From contig CM033718.1 of NCBI GenBank assembly GCA_019671005.1, positions 1,674,001 through 1,738,000 of the forward strand: a stretch of 64,000 nucleotides of DNA, read 5' to 3'. The notes beneath the pieces were generated by a model. That model saw only the letters and a program-made list of their open reading frames with translations. It was not told the origin of the DNA and searched no databases. The position numbers were made by a program, and so were the translations under genes. Of the stretch, positions 10,747 to 23,472 are shown one piece after another. The first letter of the stretch is position 1. Every line of letters starts with the position of its first letter. The stretch is from Hibiscus mutabilis (taxonomy: Eukaryota; Streptophyta; Magnoliopsida; Malvales; Malvaceae).

Positions 10747-11061
10747 TAACCCTTCTTCATTTAGACATGTGATATACATAATATATCGAAAAAAAGTTGA
10801 GGGACTCGATTCGAACTTGAAAACTAATAAATTAATTACTAAAAAATTCAAGTTATTCAAATTTCTATTTTATAACTCAAATTATATATAGAAATTTTCC
10901 AAGTCGAGTCAAAGCGAGTTAGGTTTTTTCGTGTCGAGTTGAATAATTCGATTTTTTCGAATCAAATTTTGCCTACCTTTAGATTGAGTATCTGATTAGA
11001 TTAGTCGAGCAATATATTAGGCGTTAATAGTATACACACACATATATATATATGGTTATAT

Positions 11062-11290
11062 TTTGATACACAAGCTGTGTAAAAAAAATTTGCACAACAC
11101 TTCTATGAAATTTAAAACCTAAATCCCAAACCCTAGCACCCTAAAACCTAAACTTTAAACCCTAAATCCTAAACTCTAACCATAAACCTTTTAAATTCTA
11201 CAACCTGTACACTAAACACCTAATTCTTAAACCTTGAACCTTAAAATTGAAAGACTTGTGTAAACTATTAAGCAAGCTTGTGTATTAAAG
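11062..11290. mobile_element. Telomere-motif MITE, copy A
   Basis: The left end TTTGATACACAAGCTGTG and the reverse complement of the right end (TTTAATACACAAGCTTG) form an imperfect terminal inverted repeat. The interior is built from degenerate CCCTAAA-like words (11120-11240). The same ends and interior type recur at 16050, 26611 (fragment) and 58790 in this window, and a related set occurs at 16427, 16864 and 23473. Confidence 0.65.
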
Positions 11291-13559
11291 TATTATATAT
11301 ATATATATAGTTAAAAGTTTTTATGTAAAATAAAAAAAGGACGCGTTTTTAATTTATTTAAATATAATTATACATGATCAACATTGATAGAAAATAAAAT
11401 ACAATAGTTCTTTTTAACAATTTTTATCCAGGGAAGAAAGAATTTTATTTTTATTGAGTCTTAAACTCACAACTTAAAAAAAAAAGAGTGCCTACTTAAT
11501 TTTGTATAATTTATTTTGAACCAATTCAATTCATGCCACCAGATACGTAGCCTATAGGTGACCATTCATACTACTTACTTTCCAACGTAACATAGTAATT
11601 TTATATACGAAATGATAGTAATTTTATAAGATGCAAAAACCATTGGACTGTGCCTATGAGGAGGTAACTTTTGTTTGGAATGCGAAGATAATCTAACATT
11701 AAGGGGGTTAAAGATTGGACTTACCGTATGAGGTAAATGTTATTAGGGTTAAACTAATCATACATAGTCATTGGTATAAAAAAAGATTTATTATTTTAAT
11801 CATTGCTTCCAATATTAGGATTCTCATTTCTTTATTTTTATGCTATTTATTGGAGTAATAAATTGTTTATTAACGGTGGTGGGTAAGGATGTAGGCGGCC
11901 ATACCCTACCCGTCCTCCTTCAAATTTGATTCCCCTTTCATTCTTTGGGAGATAGAATAGATGCTTGCTAGTGTTACTATTTTATTAGATTATTTTTTTA
12001 TTGTCTTTTCGATTTTATGGTTTTGTTTTGATTAATTTGAATCCATTCGAGTCGTACACTTAGTTTTGATTAGTGAGTTTCTCAGTAGAGATTTTTATAT
12101 ACAAAATGCCTCGAATCGAGACATGCTAAAACGAAATCAAGCTGTTTACCACTTAAACTAATCTCGTTAGTTTTATTTTATTAGATTATTAAATGCTGCA
12201 TTTTTTAAAGTTTTAATTAAAATTAAAAAATTAATTCGATTAACATTGTTTATGATACAATCATCTGAAATTATGATTTTTAAAATGTTTAATAGGGAGA
12301 ATTGCTCAACTTTGCATTAAAAAAATTCACCAAATGTTGTACTGATATTTTTTTTATTTTTCAATCTATTGTATTTTGAACAGTAGAAGGTAAAGGAGGT
12401 GAAAACACAATTCAACTTCATTGTTCATTATTATTTTTTTATTAAAAAATTGAAGTCTAATGATAGTAAAGCCAATGAAAACATGTCAAGTAAACTCAAT
12501 TCAATAAAGCCGGAATGTAAGTACATCGTCTTCAACATTTTCTTAATAAAAAATATAATGTATAATAAAATTGGATTGTATTGTATTTTCACCGACATTA
12601 TTTTTACTATAACAAATATTATAGATTAAAAAACAAAATAAAGGTGTAATATTTAGAAAAAATAAAATTTTCCAATGCAATATTTCACCAAGGAAGCCGT
12701 GTTTAATATCTTCAGTGAAAAATTTCATGTGTGATTTACCAGGATTTACGGTTTGATTTTAGGATGAGAACATGAGATGTTCTTTTCATGCTGTGTTGAT
12801 TTAGACATATAATTTTGTATTATTCATTACAATATTTTACATAAAACAAAAAATTTAGTTAAAATCTTTTTTTTTCTTACAGTCATTTTGATTAGACAAA
12901 AAAAACTTGAACAAGATAAAAAGAGTGTAGAGTATTCAAACTGGAGTTTGAACTCAGAATTGGGAAGCCATGGATGGTTAGCTAGCTGACGTGGATTCTT
13001 ATAGTGTTGAAATACCAAGTTTAGCCTTTTCACAGAGTCAGACTCTCTGACTCGTTCTTTGTTACTGTGTTCTGATTCAATCCGTATGTATGTATGTGTG
13101 AGCTGCAAAACAGCAGAGGAAACAAATTATCTTCCATCTTTAAAATGGTGCGGTCTCTTTCAACTCACAAAAAAGCAAAAAAGCAAAAGAAAAACCCAGA
13201 AAAATAAAATTTAGAAACGGAAGTGGTGAAAAAGTTTAAAACTTTGATGTGATATTAAGTAATAAAATAATAAATAAATGGGGGAGGGGAAAATGACAAC
13301 ACCCTTTTCTTTGTTGCTGTTGCTGTTGTTGTTGGAAGGGTGGTTCCTTGTGCAGTAGTTTGTTTGCTTTTGGGGCCTAAAACCTTCCCCACCTAGATGA
13401 TGAGATAATTATGTAGCCCCAAAAACCTCAGTTTCAAATGCTGGACTCAGTGAGTGTGTTAAAAAGGGGTGGGGGGGGGGGAAAGAAAGTTACTTCCCTC
13501 TTTTTTTTTTATCCAAAGTCTGATGATTGATTCCAGTTGGGTTACCTCAGAAACCAGCT

Positions 13560-14034
13560 GGGTTAAAGTAAAAAAACAATTGGGTTTCAAGATGAGATTT
13601 TTATCAAAAAGTTGCAGTCTTGATACCTTCTTTTGATTCCACAGGCTTTGAAGGTAGGTCGAGAGAACTTGGTATAGGAAAAAGCCAAAATTTTTTAGTT
13701 TCATTTAATGATTCCCTTACAGGTTGCCCCAAAAGAACACTGGATCCGATTCAGATTGTTGGTTTTGGCATGATTGCAGATCCTGTTTTGGTGTTGTTTC
13801 AAAAGAAAGGCATGGTTTTGATGAGGGGATATGGATTTTCAAGTGGAGGGTATGAAGTTTGGACCACTTTACTTTCTTGGTAAGGTGGATAATTGCAGCT
13901 CGTTTTTGTTGAGAAATGAACCGGACTTCCTGCTGCTGAATTTTGGTCTTGGGGTCAACTTGGAGTTTTTAGTTTCCTGAGTTGTTCTTCTGGTACTGGG
14001 GATTTGTGAAAGATTTTAGTCTGGTTTACTCAAG
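13560..14034 (+). promoter_or_regulatory. Probable AHK2 5' leader
   Basis: The stretch is less AT-rich than the DNA further upstream and leads directly to the ATG at 14035 (context CAAGATGTC). A frame at 13620-13883 overlaps it but has no recognisable protein and is best read as leader, possibly with upstream ATGs or an intron. No transcription start can be fixed from sequence alone. Confidence 0.35.
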
Positions 14035-16359
14035 ATGTCTATGAACGGCAAGCTTTCTGGTTCTAATGGTAGATTATCAGCTAATTCCAGGCTGAAGAAA
14101 ACAAAGGAGACTATGCATGGCCATGGACCGAATTCTTTCCGGAAATGGAAGAGAAACTTTCTCTTTCTCTGGCTTTTTGGCTTTGTTTCCACTGGAATTA
14201 TTTGTTTTTTCTTGAGTTTCAACAGTATAGCTTTGGAGAGAAATGAGAGGAGTCTTGATTCTTGTGAGCAGAAGGCAAGAATCTTGCTCCAACAATTCAA
14301 TGTTAGCAGGAACCAGTTTCATGCTCTAGCTTCTTTCTTCTATGAATCAGATCAGGTAATTTTGTATCTCGATTAGCTTTAGATTCCACCTGTTTTTGGT
14401 TTAATTTGTTTACTTTGTATCTGCAGTTAGTTTATATACTGACAAAGCCGTTGCTTTTAAGGCCTTGTTCTGGTTATGAGGGCTGAATTTGGCCAATAGA
14501 ATATGATAAGACAAATGTGCGGCTTTGTTCTACTTCTATCTGATTTTTCCTTTTTGGAATATTACATTAGAATGAAGATATTTTATTTTCTGGTTTATCC
14601 CAGTGTTCCAACTGTAGTTGTGCTGGAAATCATAGAAGATACGAGTCTGAAAATGGGGTTATGATATGATTTGGTTATCTGTTTCCGTATCTCGTTATCG
14701 TGTTTTTCGATCCTTTTATAGTTGAAATAGATGGCTGCCAAGAAAATTGCAGTCCTCGTGATATTGAAATATAATTATATTGATTCATCACTAATTCTCA
14801 TGATTCGAACACTTTGAAAAAGTATAATCATATGAGCATGTCATATTGTGTAATAGCGGCTATGAACTGGAGTAAACATGCTTCGGATCTTTTTCTTGCT
14901 AGGCAATGATTTATGAATTATAACTGTGAACAGTGAATATCATTTAAGATCTAGAATTCTAGATAGGTGGTTCTGTCAAATTTATTTAAAAGTTATGAAC
15001 TTATGATTCATTAGTTCCCTTATGGGATTGAGTTTTCGGCATATCGTTTCAAATGATGTATGCAGTAGAACAATTGTTTGTTGAGAAGTTGTATGAGCAC
15101 CGTCTTTCATGCTACACATATGGTTTGCCAAAATGTATGTCTTAGATTTTCTTAATGAGATTTCTATCATTCTCTCATTACTTTGCATATTACAGATAGC
15201 ATTTCTCGAATGTGCTAAACGTTCAGGACCTAAAAGGCCATCGAGTGATGGTGTTGCTTGTGCTCTCAAGGTAATGTGTTCGGAGAAGCAAGACTTCAAA
15301 ATGCAGAAGATGTGGGTGGTAAAAAACACAGAATTTAAGGATCAATGCCCTGTCCAAGTTGAGAATATACCCAGCGAGCATGACTTGTTGTTGGATCACG
15401 ATACTTCTATCTCGCAAAATTCTGTTTCATTAATATCACGGGAGCTTCACAATGGCGAGAAGGTAACATCTTGATTTTAGAAGCACCTGATAGTAGTGGA
15501 TATTCAACCTTTTAACTTCAAAAAGCTTAGTTAATGCTTCACAATGAATTATTCCCACTGATGAGTAAAAAATGAAGAAGAAAAAAACGGAACTAATTGA
15601 TGTTATTGGGAAAAAATTATTCGTTAGAATTGTGGAGCACATCATTGGCTGATTATAACTTTGGCTGCAAAAGGTTTTTGAAAAGATGCTGACAAATATA
15701 TTCTGATTTTGTTAGGTATATATGTGCTCATAAATTCGAGTACTCTCTAAGAGTGATACGATTAGGGGTGTAAACGAACTTGGCTCAAACGAACAAGGCT
15801 CTATTTGTTTGTTTATTTTTGAAGTTGTTTGTCTTCGTTTTAACTTTTTAATATTATGTTCAAACTCGACTCGTTTATTATTTGGTTTGTTCGGGCTTGG
15901 TTTGTTTAGCGTTCGCCGTTTGCGAACATGTTGTTTATATGTTCGCGAACATATGTGACTAGGTGTAAATAAGTTAACAATCCTTGTTTACAACGGTGTA
16001 AATGAGTGATCAATGTGTTTGAAATTTATGTTTTTTACTATGGGTAAAACTTTGATGCACAAGCTGTGGAAAACTAATTTTATACAAGTCTGTGTTTTTA
16101 CCTTATAAAACACAAATTCTAAATTCCTAATACCCTAAATTCTAAGCACTAACCTTAAATTTTAAACCCTACAACTTAAACCTCTAAACTTTTGACCCTA
16201 GACTAAACTCCTAACCCCTAAATTTGAAAAGCACATGTAAACGTTTGTTTACAAGGACTGTGTATTAAACTTTTTCTCTTTTTACTATTATTTATAACTG
16301 TATATTTTATTGTATATTAGCTTTAATGACTAGTTTTGTCAAATTATCGATAGTGATTG

Positions 16360-16423
<64 letters not shown>

Positions 16424-19400
16424 TTTAATACACTGGCGGGGTGGAAATTAAAAGTTTCCACAAGTGCCTTAATTTTAGGGTTTAAGGACTCAATTTAGGG
16501 TGTAGGGTTTAAGGACTCAATTTAGGGTGAAGGGTTTAGGGGTTTAGAATTTAGGGATTGTGAATAGAATTTAGGGTTTAGGGTAGAATTTAGGATTTAT
16601 AGGTTAAAACTTAAATCCTCAACATATTACACTAAAACCTAAGCTTTAATCTCTAAACCCTAAATTCTAATCCTAACCCTTAAATTCTAACCATTGCCCC
16701 CTAAATTCTAAACCCCTACACCTAAACCCTAAACCCTACACTTTAAACCAAGTCCCTAAACTTTAAAACTAAGGCGCTTGTCACCGCCAGTGTATTGGAT
16801 ATAAATTCTATATATATATCATAGATTAATGAGTTGAAATTCAAATATAAAAATGGATTATCCTAAACACTGGCGGTGGAAAACAAAGTTTTCACAAGCA
16901 GGGTATTTAGGGGTTTAAAGGTTAGGGGTTTAGGTTATAGGGTTTAGAATTTAGGATTTATGGTTAGAATTTAAGGTTTAGGGTTTGTGGTTAGATTTTT
17001 AGGGTTTTAAGGTTAGAAATTTAAAATTTAAATTTAGGCTTGAAAATAGGCATGCTTGTGTAAACATTTTTTACACCGGCAGTGTATTAAATATTAATCC
17101 TATAAAAATAGGGTGAGATATTATTTTAATGTTTTTATGGAAAATATCATTAATAAATAAATGAGTCATAAACGAGTTTATTCATGAACATAAACGAATT
17201 GAACACACCTTTGTTCGTGTTCGTTCATTTATTAAACAAACATAAAAAAATTATTCATACTCGTTTATTTAGCTTAATAAACAAACTTTATTCGAACAGT
17301 TCATCGAACATTTTGTTCACTTATACCCCTAGATACAATGTAACTTATGGTCTCAATTGTGAACTGCAACTCTCAGGATTATACATATGCATCATACAGT
17401 CAAGCATGTGCATGTGAATTAACCATGATGTAAAGTGGAATTAATCCAAAAAAATAAAGAAGAGAAAATGGCCCTTTTCCATAAGTAGATAATTCCAGTG
17501 TCATATATGTATATAGTCTTACTAAAATTGCTGGCTTAATAACTGTCATTTTATGTTGTATTGGCATAAACAGAACATCTCGCAAGAAAGTGAACAAGGA
17601 GTCCAACCAAAAACCAATTTTGAGAACTCATCTTTTTGTGTGGGGCAAGGATGTTGGTTGCTTCTCATTGTAGTCATACTTAGCTGTAAGATTTCAGGAG
17701 TTCGTTTGAAGCTCGATTGGAACAGAAAGAATGAACCAGCTCCATCGCAGCCTGAAACTCAGCAACTGCAGCTGCTGCTGCAGCAGCAGCTAGACCAGAG
17801 CCCTCCAAAAGGTGCCGGGAAGTGGAGAAAGAAACTTCTAATAGTTTTCGTACTACTGGGGATCCTTGCATCCATCTGGCTATTTTGGTATTTAAACCAA
17901 AATATCATTTTGACGAGGGAACAGACACTTGCCAACATGTGCGATGAAAGAGCACGGATGTTGCAAGATCAGTTCAATGTTAGCATGAACCATGTTCATG
18001 CCTTGGCAATTCTTGTATCCACTTTTCACCATGGGAAACATCCATCCGCCATTGATCAGGTCATATTCAACATGCTTTATATCTGAAAATCAAATATGTT
18101 CCTAATTTGACTTACATAGACTAGTCTATGCCAATGACTGCTGATGGCAAGTCTCTGGTCTCAATTATGCCTATAGCTTACATTGCTCAACTTGATGGTC
18201 AACCACTGCGGAACCGTTCTTGGTTTGAAATTGTATATGAAATTCAAGTGCTTACAGTGTAGACGAATCTAGCTCTCATTATATATCAATCTGAACTGGT
18301 ACTTCATGCTTTGCAGAAAACATTTGGTGAATATACTGAGAGAACAGCTTTTGAGAGGCCACTTACCAGTGGTGTTGCTTATGCATTGAAAGTTCTTCAC
18401 TCGGAAAGGGAGCAGTTTGAGAAACGGCACGGATGGACAATAAAGAAAATGGAAACTGAGGACCAGACTTTAGTTCAAGATTGCTTGACCGAGAATTTGG
18501 ACCCTGCACCAATTAAAGATGAATACGCACCTGTGATATTTTCACAAGAAACTGTGGCTCATATTGTCTCTATTGACATGATGTCTGGACAGGTATGTTT
18601 TTCTTTATCTTAGGCTGCACTATATATTCTATTTTCCCTTTTAGACACAACCTGTGCTCTCTCGGAATTGTTGATTGCCATTTTTGTTACCCCACCAACC
18701 TCACCATAAAGAACTACACAAAAAGAGGTCAAATTCTATCTTTGCTTTTTCTTCTTCTTGTGCTCGAGCACGTATGTGTCTGGATGCATGGACCCACGGA
18801 TGCACAGCCATTTCCCAGTCTTAAAGTTTCTCTCCTGGTGTTTGGAAACAGGAAATTTCTAGAATAACCCTTCCTTTAAATAAACCTGGTATAAGTCTTG
18901 CAAATTATCCCATTTCAGGAGGAAGAATTAAACTTGCAGTTAAATACTGCCACAAGAACTATAAACTAGAGCAGGAACCTTTTAAGTAACTTGGTACATA
19001 TACTAACTACTGAAAGCAGAACTATCATTTAAAGAGTAGGAAAATCATTTATCCAAAAAAAAGTAGTCAGAAAATCATGCAAATTTGCTCAATGTTCAAG
19101 TTTTTGAATGATGAGAAATGGTTTCATGGGTTATAGCATGCAATTTCTTCAAGTGATTCAGCAAACATTGAGGATGAGTTTGTACTGAGAATATTGCTTA
19201 AAATTAGATTGCTTAGCAACAAGTCTATAATCCACATTCTCATCAATGTTCTGTTTGTTCTCAACACTAAAACCACCTTAGAAGTGTGTCTACTTGTATC
19301 TTCTTACTGTCTCATCTTCATTTAGCCAACAATGCTATTTAATTTGCTCTTTCCACTGTTCACAGCAAGACCGTGAGAACATCCTCCGAGCAAGGGTAAC

Positions 19401-22400
19401 CGGAAAGGGAGTATTGACATCACCTTTTAAGCTGTTAAAATCCAATCACCTCGGCGTTGTGCTCACGTTTGCAGTTTATAACAAGGATTTGCCTCCAAAT
19501 GCTACACCAGAGCAACGCACTGAAGCGACCGTGGGGTAATTATCTCTTAAACTGTTTTTTGATTCTGTAAAATAATTCTGACAAGTGCTACTGTAATTGT
19601 TGTTGTTAATTAGTTTTATTTTTGCATTTGTAAGAAAACATTTCAATAGTCTTTCTCAATTACAGGTATTTGGGTGCATCTTATGATGTCCCCTCCCTGG
19701 TGGAGAAGCTTTTGCACCAACTTGCCAGCAAGCAAACAATTGTTGTCAATGTTTATGACACAACCAATACATCTGATCCAATCAGCATGTATGGTACTGA
19801 TGTAACCGATACTGACCTGCCGCATGTCAGCAATCTTGATTTTGGGGACCCGTTACGGAAGCATGAAATGCATTGCAGGTTAGTAGTCTACTTTTAAAGA
19901 TAGATAAAAGAAATTTAATATTGGCTAAAAGAAATGGGATAGTACGTTTCCTCAAAACTGCAATGTTTTTGCTCCTGCAGGTTCAAGCAAAAACCTCCGT
20001 TGCCTTGGACAGCAATAAATGCATCCATTGGAGTCCTAGTTATCACTTTGCTTGTTGGTCATATCTTCCGTGCAGCTATATGTCGAATTGCAAAAGTTGA
20101 GAATGACTGCCGTGAGATGATGGAGCTCAAAGCTCGTGCTGAAGCTGCAGATGTAGCCAAATCTCAGGTTTGTTTGCTACTATCAGCAAGCAAGTTTCTC
20201 TCCTTTATAAAAAGATTTTGCTCAATTCTATAGTGTTTTCTAACTTAGCGGTTTCTTTTTGTAGTTTCTAGCTACTGTTTCCCACGAGATCCGAACTCCA
20301 ATGAACGGTGTTTTAGGTAACTAGAAAGCCCTTCAACTCTATCCCAGCACAACTAATTAAACAATGGTACTTATAGTTCGTTGCTATAATATCCGCAGGT
20401 ATGCTTAAAATGCTGATGGACACTGACCTTGATGCGATCCAAAGGGACTATGCTGAGACTGCTCATGCTAGTGGGAAAGATCTTATCTCACTGATAAATG
20501 AAGTCCTTGATCAGGCTAAGATAGAATCAGGCAGGCTTGAACTTGAGGATGTGCCCTTTGATCTACGCTCTCTTCTCGATAATGTTCTCTCACTCTCCTC
20601 TGACAAATCTAATGATAAAGGGATTGAGGTGAAACCAAGATGTTCCTTTCATTACTCATCTAATTTACTCCTGTTTTTCGTCATGTTCTTAACTAATCTC
20701 GTTTGTTTTTGTTCTTTGAACATGAAAAGCTGGCGGTTTATGTATCCGATCGGGTTCCTGAAGTTGTTGTTGGTGACCCTGGGCGGTTTCGACAAATAAT
20801 TACTAATCTTGTTGGAAATTCAATTAAGGTTTGCTATGTTTGAAATTACATGTTTCTTCCCTTTCTGTTGCATCATACAACTTAAACTTAATTTGGAGAA
20901 TCATTTCAAACTCTTGAATGCCGGGGATTCACAGTTCCATAGTTCTTTCATTTTTAGCTTGCACTAGAGATCCTGGAATCGGATGAATATTTAAGTTCCA
21001 TCTGTTAACACTTGAATCTGCAGTTCACGCAGGATAAGGGGCATATATTTGTCTCGGTGCATCTGGTAGATGAAGTGAAATGCGCATCCGCTGTGGGAGA
21101 CAAGGTGCTACAACAATGCCTGAACTTAGTTCAAGACATGTCAAGCAAAACCTACAATACTTTAAGTGGTTTCCCAGTGGTAGACAGATGGAGAAGCTGG
21201 GAGAATTTCGAAATATTAAATGGAAATGATACAACAAATGATCCCGGAAAGATTAGATTATTAGTAACAGTTGAGGACACAGGTGTCGGGATTCGTTTAG
21301 ATGCGCAAGGTCAGATTTTCACTCCTTTCGTACAGGCCGACAGTTCCACTTCACGACATTATGGTGGGACTGGAATAGGATTGAGCATAAGCAAACATCT
21401 GGTGGGACTCATGCATGGGGAGATTGGGTTCGTGAGTGAGCCTGGTGTTGGTAGTACTTTCTCATTTACTGGAGTTTTTGGGAAGGGCGAAGTGAGTTCA
21501 CTTGATTCCAAGTGGAAGCAATATGATCCAGTGGTTTCGGAGTTCCGAGGATTGGGAGCACTCATTATCGATAATAGAAGCATCCGCGCGGAGGTCACAC
21601 GATACCATCTACGAAGATTGGGAATATCCGTTGATATAACTTCCAGTTTGGAGTCAGGATGCACCTATGTGTCAAGTGTTTTTGGGACAAGGTAGCTATA
21701 TATATGTACATACACACACACTTTTCCGAACCTGCGTCAATATTTATAAGTACTAAATTGCTGGCTTATGAAAAATAAGAATTTGAAGACAATTAGTTTT
21801 GACCACACCATTCAACTCACATGGTTTTACTGGTGCATTTTATTCGTTTGCAGTGCATTTGCGCATTTGGCCATGATTCTTATTGACAAAGATATTTGGA
21901 ATCAAGAAGCGGTTATTCAGTTACGATCTATGCTTGAAGAACATAGGCAAAATAGCAAGCTGGATGTTTCGGCAAACCTTCCGAAGATTTTTCTCTTGGG
22001 TACCTCCATGAGCTCCATTGAACGCTCCAAGCTTAAGACTGGTGGATTTGTAGATAATGTGCTGATGAAACCTCTTCGATTCAGTGTCTTAATTGCCTGT
22101 TTCCAAGAAGCCCTTGGAAATGGTAGAAAGGGCCAGGTACGTAGAAAGAAAATATCTACACTTGGGAGCTTACTTCGAGAAAAACGGATTTTAGTTGTTG
22201 ATGACAATAAGGTTAACCGAAGAGTGGCAGAAGGTGCTTTAAAGAAATACGGAGCAATTGTTTCCTGTGTCGAAAGAGGCCGTGATGCACTCGACAAGCT
22301 TAAGCCGCCCCATAATTTCGATGCCTGTTTCATGGATCTCCAGATGCCTGAAATGGATGGGTAATCAATCCGTAACCTCCCTTTTAACTTTGTTTAGCAT

Positions 22401-22806
22401 GTACTCGGTTGATACATCAATAATAAAGGCAGTACTACTACTAAGTTAATCCAAAACCAGCTATTTCGGTTTTGATATTATGTAGTAAAAGGAATGCTGA
22501 TCTGTTTGATAGATCTTGGTCTATACACTTTAAAGATATATAACATTATGCAGATTCGAAGCAACTAGGCAAATCCGCAGGGCGGAGAATGAGGTGAATG
22601 AAAAACTTGCTTCCGGAGAAGCATCATTCGAGATGTATGGAAATGTGTCTCACTGGCACATTCCAATATTAGCAATGACAGCTGATGTGATCCAGGCTAC
22701 ATACGAGAAGTGCCTGAAATGTGGGATGGACGACTACGTATCGAAGCCTTTCGAGGAAGAGCAACTGTATTCAGCCGTTGCACGGTTTTTTGAATCCGGC
22801 TCATAG
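14035..22806 (+). CDS. AHK2: Cytokinin receptor histidine kinase, AHK2 type (13 coding exons)
   Basis: A hybrid sensor kinase that binds cytokinin and starts the His-Asp phosphorelay, mainly from the ER membrane in this family. Exons by frame and GT/AG: 14035-14355, 15196-15462, 17574-18059, 18317-18592, 19366-19535, 19666-19878, 19981-20167, 20265-20316, 20399-20628, 20730-20828, 21024-21691, 21854-22360, 22554-22806. Together they give 3729 nt (1242 aa; Arabidopsis AHK2 has 1176). Visible parts: membrane segments near 42-62, 224-239, 283-303 and 589-607; CHASE between the last two (FERPLTSGVAYALKV, VLTSPFKLLKSNHLG); H-box TVSHEIRTPMNG with His647; N-box NLVGNS (Asn764); G-boxes DTGVGI and GGTGIGLSIS; a degenerate receiver; a true receiver with DD1106-1107, MDLQMPEMDG (Asp1151) and SKPFEEE (Lys1223). 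All key residues are intact. The long N-terminal extension singles out AHK2 from AHK3/AHK4. Start chosen by homology and the upstream leader. Confidence 0.93.
16050..16271. mobile_element. Telomere-motif MITE, copy B (in AHK2 intron 2)
   Basis: The left end TTTGATGCACAAGCTGTGG pairs with the complement of the right end (TTTAATACACAGTCCTTG). The interior is CCCTAAA-like in one orientation. Same subfamily as copy A. Confidence 0.65.
16362..16419. repeat. (AT)n microsatellite, about 58 bp
   Basis: An uninterrupted run of AT dinucleotides inside AHK2 intron 2, ending eight bases before the next MITE. It is likely to vary in length between individuals. Confidence 0.95.
16427..16796. mobile_element. 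Telomere-motif MITE, copy C (foldback, in AHK2 intron 2)
   Basis: Ends AATACACTGGCGG (16427) and CCGCCAGTGTATT (to 16796) are exact inverted repeats of 13 bp. The similarity continues inwards, so that the left arm is TTTAGGG-like and the right arm CCCTAAA-like. The whole 370 bp unit is therefore a large foldback with telomere-like words of opposite orientation in each arm. Confidence 0.8.
16864..17088. mobile_element. Telomere-motif MITE, copy D (in AHK2 intron 2)
   Basis: The left end TAAACACTGGCGGTGGAAA pairs with the complement of the right end (AATACACTGCCGGTG). The interior carries degenerate TTTAGGG words (16900-17010). Same subfamily as copy C, and 67 bp away from it. Confidence 0.75.
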
Positions 22807-23230
22807 GGTGGAAGGAAGTTCAACTGTTTTTCAATTCTCCTAACAAGTGACAAGCCCTAACCGCCTTGAGTCTGCATTGACCTGCGTCTTGCCTCAGAAC
22901 TATGGATGTCTAGAATATGGTAATCTCCAGCATCACTCTTTAATATTCATGAATACAAACTATTCGATGAGCCAAAATATGATTGTCGGGTGTTTACCGT
23001 GTGGACTATTTTTATCATCAGGAAATGCCGAGGTTGCATCCATGAAATTGGTTTAAAGTGTTGAATACCAATGAAGGTGCGTTCATGTTGTCCTGATTGT
23101 AAATGAATGTTAGCCAAGTTCAAGGGCATATCCTGTACATAGCAATTATTGTTTAATTTGTAATTAAAGTGCTCTCCATTCTTTTTGGCTTCTCATATCA
23201 TATGTTTTCAGACAAACAATAAAAGCTATG
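22807..23230 (+). promoter_or_regulatory. Likely AHK2 3' UTR and poly(A) signal
   Basis: Following the stop at 22804-22806, the sequence has moderate GC content and no gene. An AATAAA at 23218-23223 is a plausible poly(A) signal, about 410 bases after the stop. A telomere-motif MITE begins 250 bases further on. Confidence 0.4.
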
Positions 23231-23472
23231 TAGAGGGGGGTTTTCTTTTTCTATGTTTCAAGATCTTTGTAAGAAAAGTTTATTCATTTTTATCATCCTA
23301 AGACCTGTCAGCTTCTTTTTTGGTTGGAAAATCTGCAGAAAGTACATGGATACATAGGTTGAATGACTTGTTTTTTTTTTTGTTACATCTCATGAAGGGG
23401 ACTCCTTGAAGTCCTATTTTATCATTTATTTTATAGTAATTATAAATGCAATTTATATTTATGAGAAAATAT

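Larger units (their letters stand above)
9811..13560. other. Intergenic region upstream of AHK2
   Basis: No supported gene. It contains (AT)n tracts at about 9961-9990 and 10205-10241, a MITE at 10534-10746, a telomere-motif MITE at 11062-11290, and a poly-G run at about 13470-13481. The last few hundred bases (about 13280-13560), with GTTGCTGTTG repeats, should include AHK2 promoter sequence, but I cannot fix a transcription start. Confidence 0.6.
15463..17573 (+). other. AHK2 intron 2, expanded by MITEs and an (AT)n tract
   Basis: This 2.1 kb intron has GT at 15463 and AG at 17572-17573. It holds three telomere-motif MITEs (16050-16271, 16427-16796, 16864-17088) and an (AT)n run at 16362-16419. 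The other introns are mostly 80-260 bp, apart from intron 1 (840 bp) and intron 4 (773 bp). It separates the N-terminal duplicate (exons 1-2) from the functional membrane/CHASE part. Confidence 0.85.

Noticed and set aside
13620..13883. A small gene upstream of AHK2
   Set aside because: No recognisable domain or conserved start; it overlaps the probable AHK2 5' leader.
14035..15462. A separate gene or pseudogene upstream of AHK2
   Set aside because: Exons 1-2 join in frame with exon 3 through valid splice sites, and the AHK2 family is known for this N-terminal extension, so they belong to one gene.
16427..17088. Interstitial telomere array from a chromosome fusion
   Set aside because: The TTTAGGG/CCCTAAA words are degenerate, short, and bounded by terminal inverted repeats that recur at other sites, so MITEs explain them better.
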